Assembly: GCA_035446985.1 (NCBI GenBank)
Contig: DAOTGG010000026.1
Coordinates: 1 to 14,730 of the forward strand
Reading direction: 5' to 3'
From: JAQUSX01 sp035446985
Lineage (GTDB): Bacteria; Bacillota; Clostridia; Christensenellales; CAG-314
DNA: 14,730 nucleotides
Under the pieces are notes generated by a model. It did no database searches and had not been told where the DNA came from. It was given only the letters and a program-made list of their open reading frames with translations. This document shows positions 14,722-14,730 of this stretch, in pieces. Numbering within the stretch: the first letter of the stretch is position 1; every line of letters starts with the position of its first letter. A program made the position numbers and the translations under genes.

Positions 14722-14730
14722 AATTACATA

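Overview
The window looks like a chromosome segment from an AT-rich, Gram-positive-type bacterium of the Firmicutes (Bacillota), probably an uncultured member of the Clostridia. The evidence is an AddAB-type (not RecBCD) recombination nuclease, a YyaC-family sporulation protein, an AmaP-like membrane anchor, a lipobox signal peptide, AGGAG ribosome binding sites, sigma-A promoters and a parS site identical in core and flanks to the Bacillus type. I cannot name a genus. No tRNA, rRNA, insertion sequence, prophage or CRISPR array was seen.

Layout from left to right: (1) 1-168, the start of a DUF2804-family gene that leaves the window on the left; (2) addA (180-3539) and addB (3536-6727), overlapping by 4 nt and forming a leftward operon with the DUF2804 gene; (3) a divergent promoter region (about 6728-6885); (4) a rightward gene for an unrecognised lipoprotein (6886-7908), the only rightward gene; (5) a terminator hairpin shared by the two converging genes; (6) a leftward pair with a 20-nt overlap, a glycoside hydrolase family 2 enzyme followed by tadA; (7) an AmaP-like gene; (8) ftsH with its own promoter and a strong terminator; (9) yyaC; (10) about 970 bp without a recognisable gene, ending in a perfect parS sequence at 14706-14721.

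Functionally this is mostly housekeeping: double-strand-break repair (AddAB), tRNA wobble editing (TadA), membrane proteolysis (FtsH), envelope stress anchoring (AmaP-like) and sporulation (YyaC). A probably cytoplasmic glycosidase and an orphan lipoprotein are added to these. The parS site and the YyaC neighbour suggest that the replication origin and the parAB region lie near, probably beyond the right edge. If so, every gene except the lipoprotein runs with the replication fork.

I found no convincing new multi-gene system. The parts least explained by known genes are the gene-free stretch next to parS with its small palindromes, the orphan lipoprotein, the AmaP-like gene without a Shine-Dalgarno sequence, and the AddB that lacks a recognisable Walker A motif.
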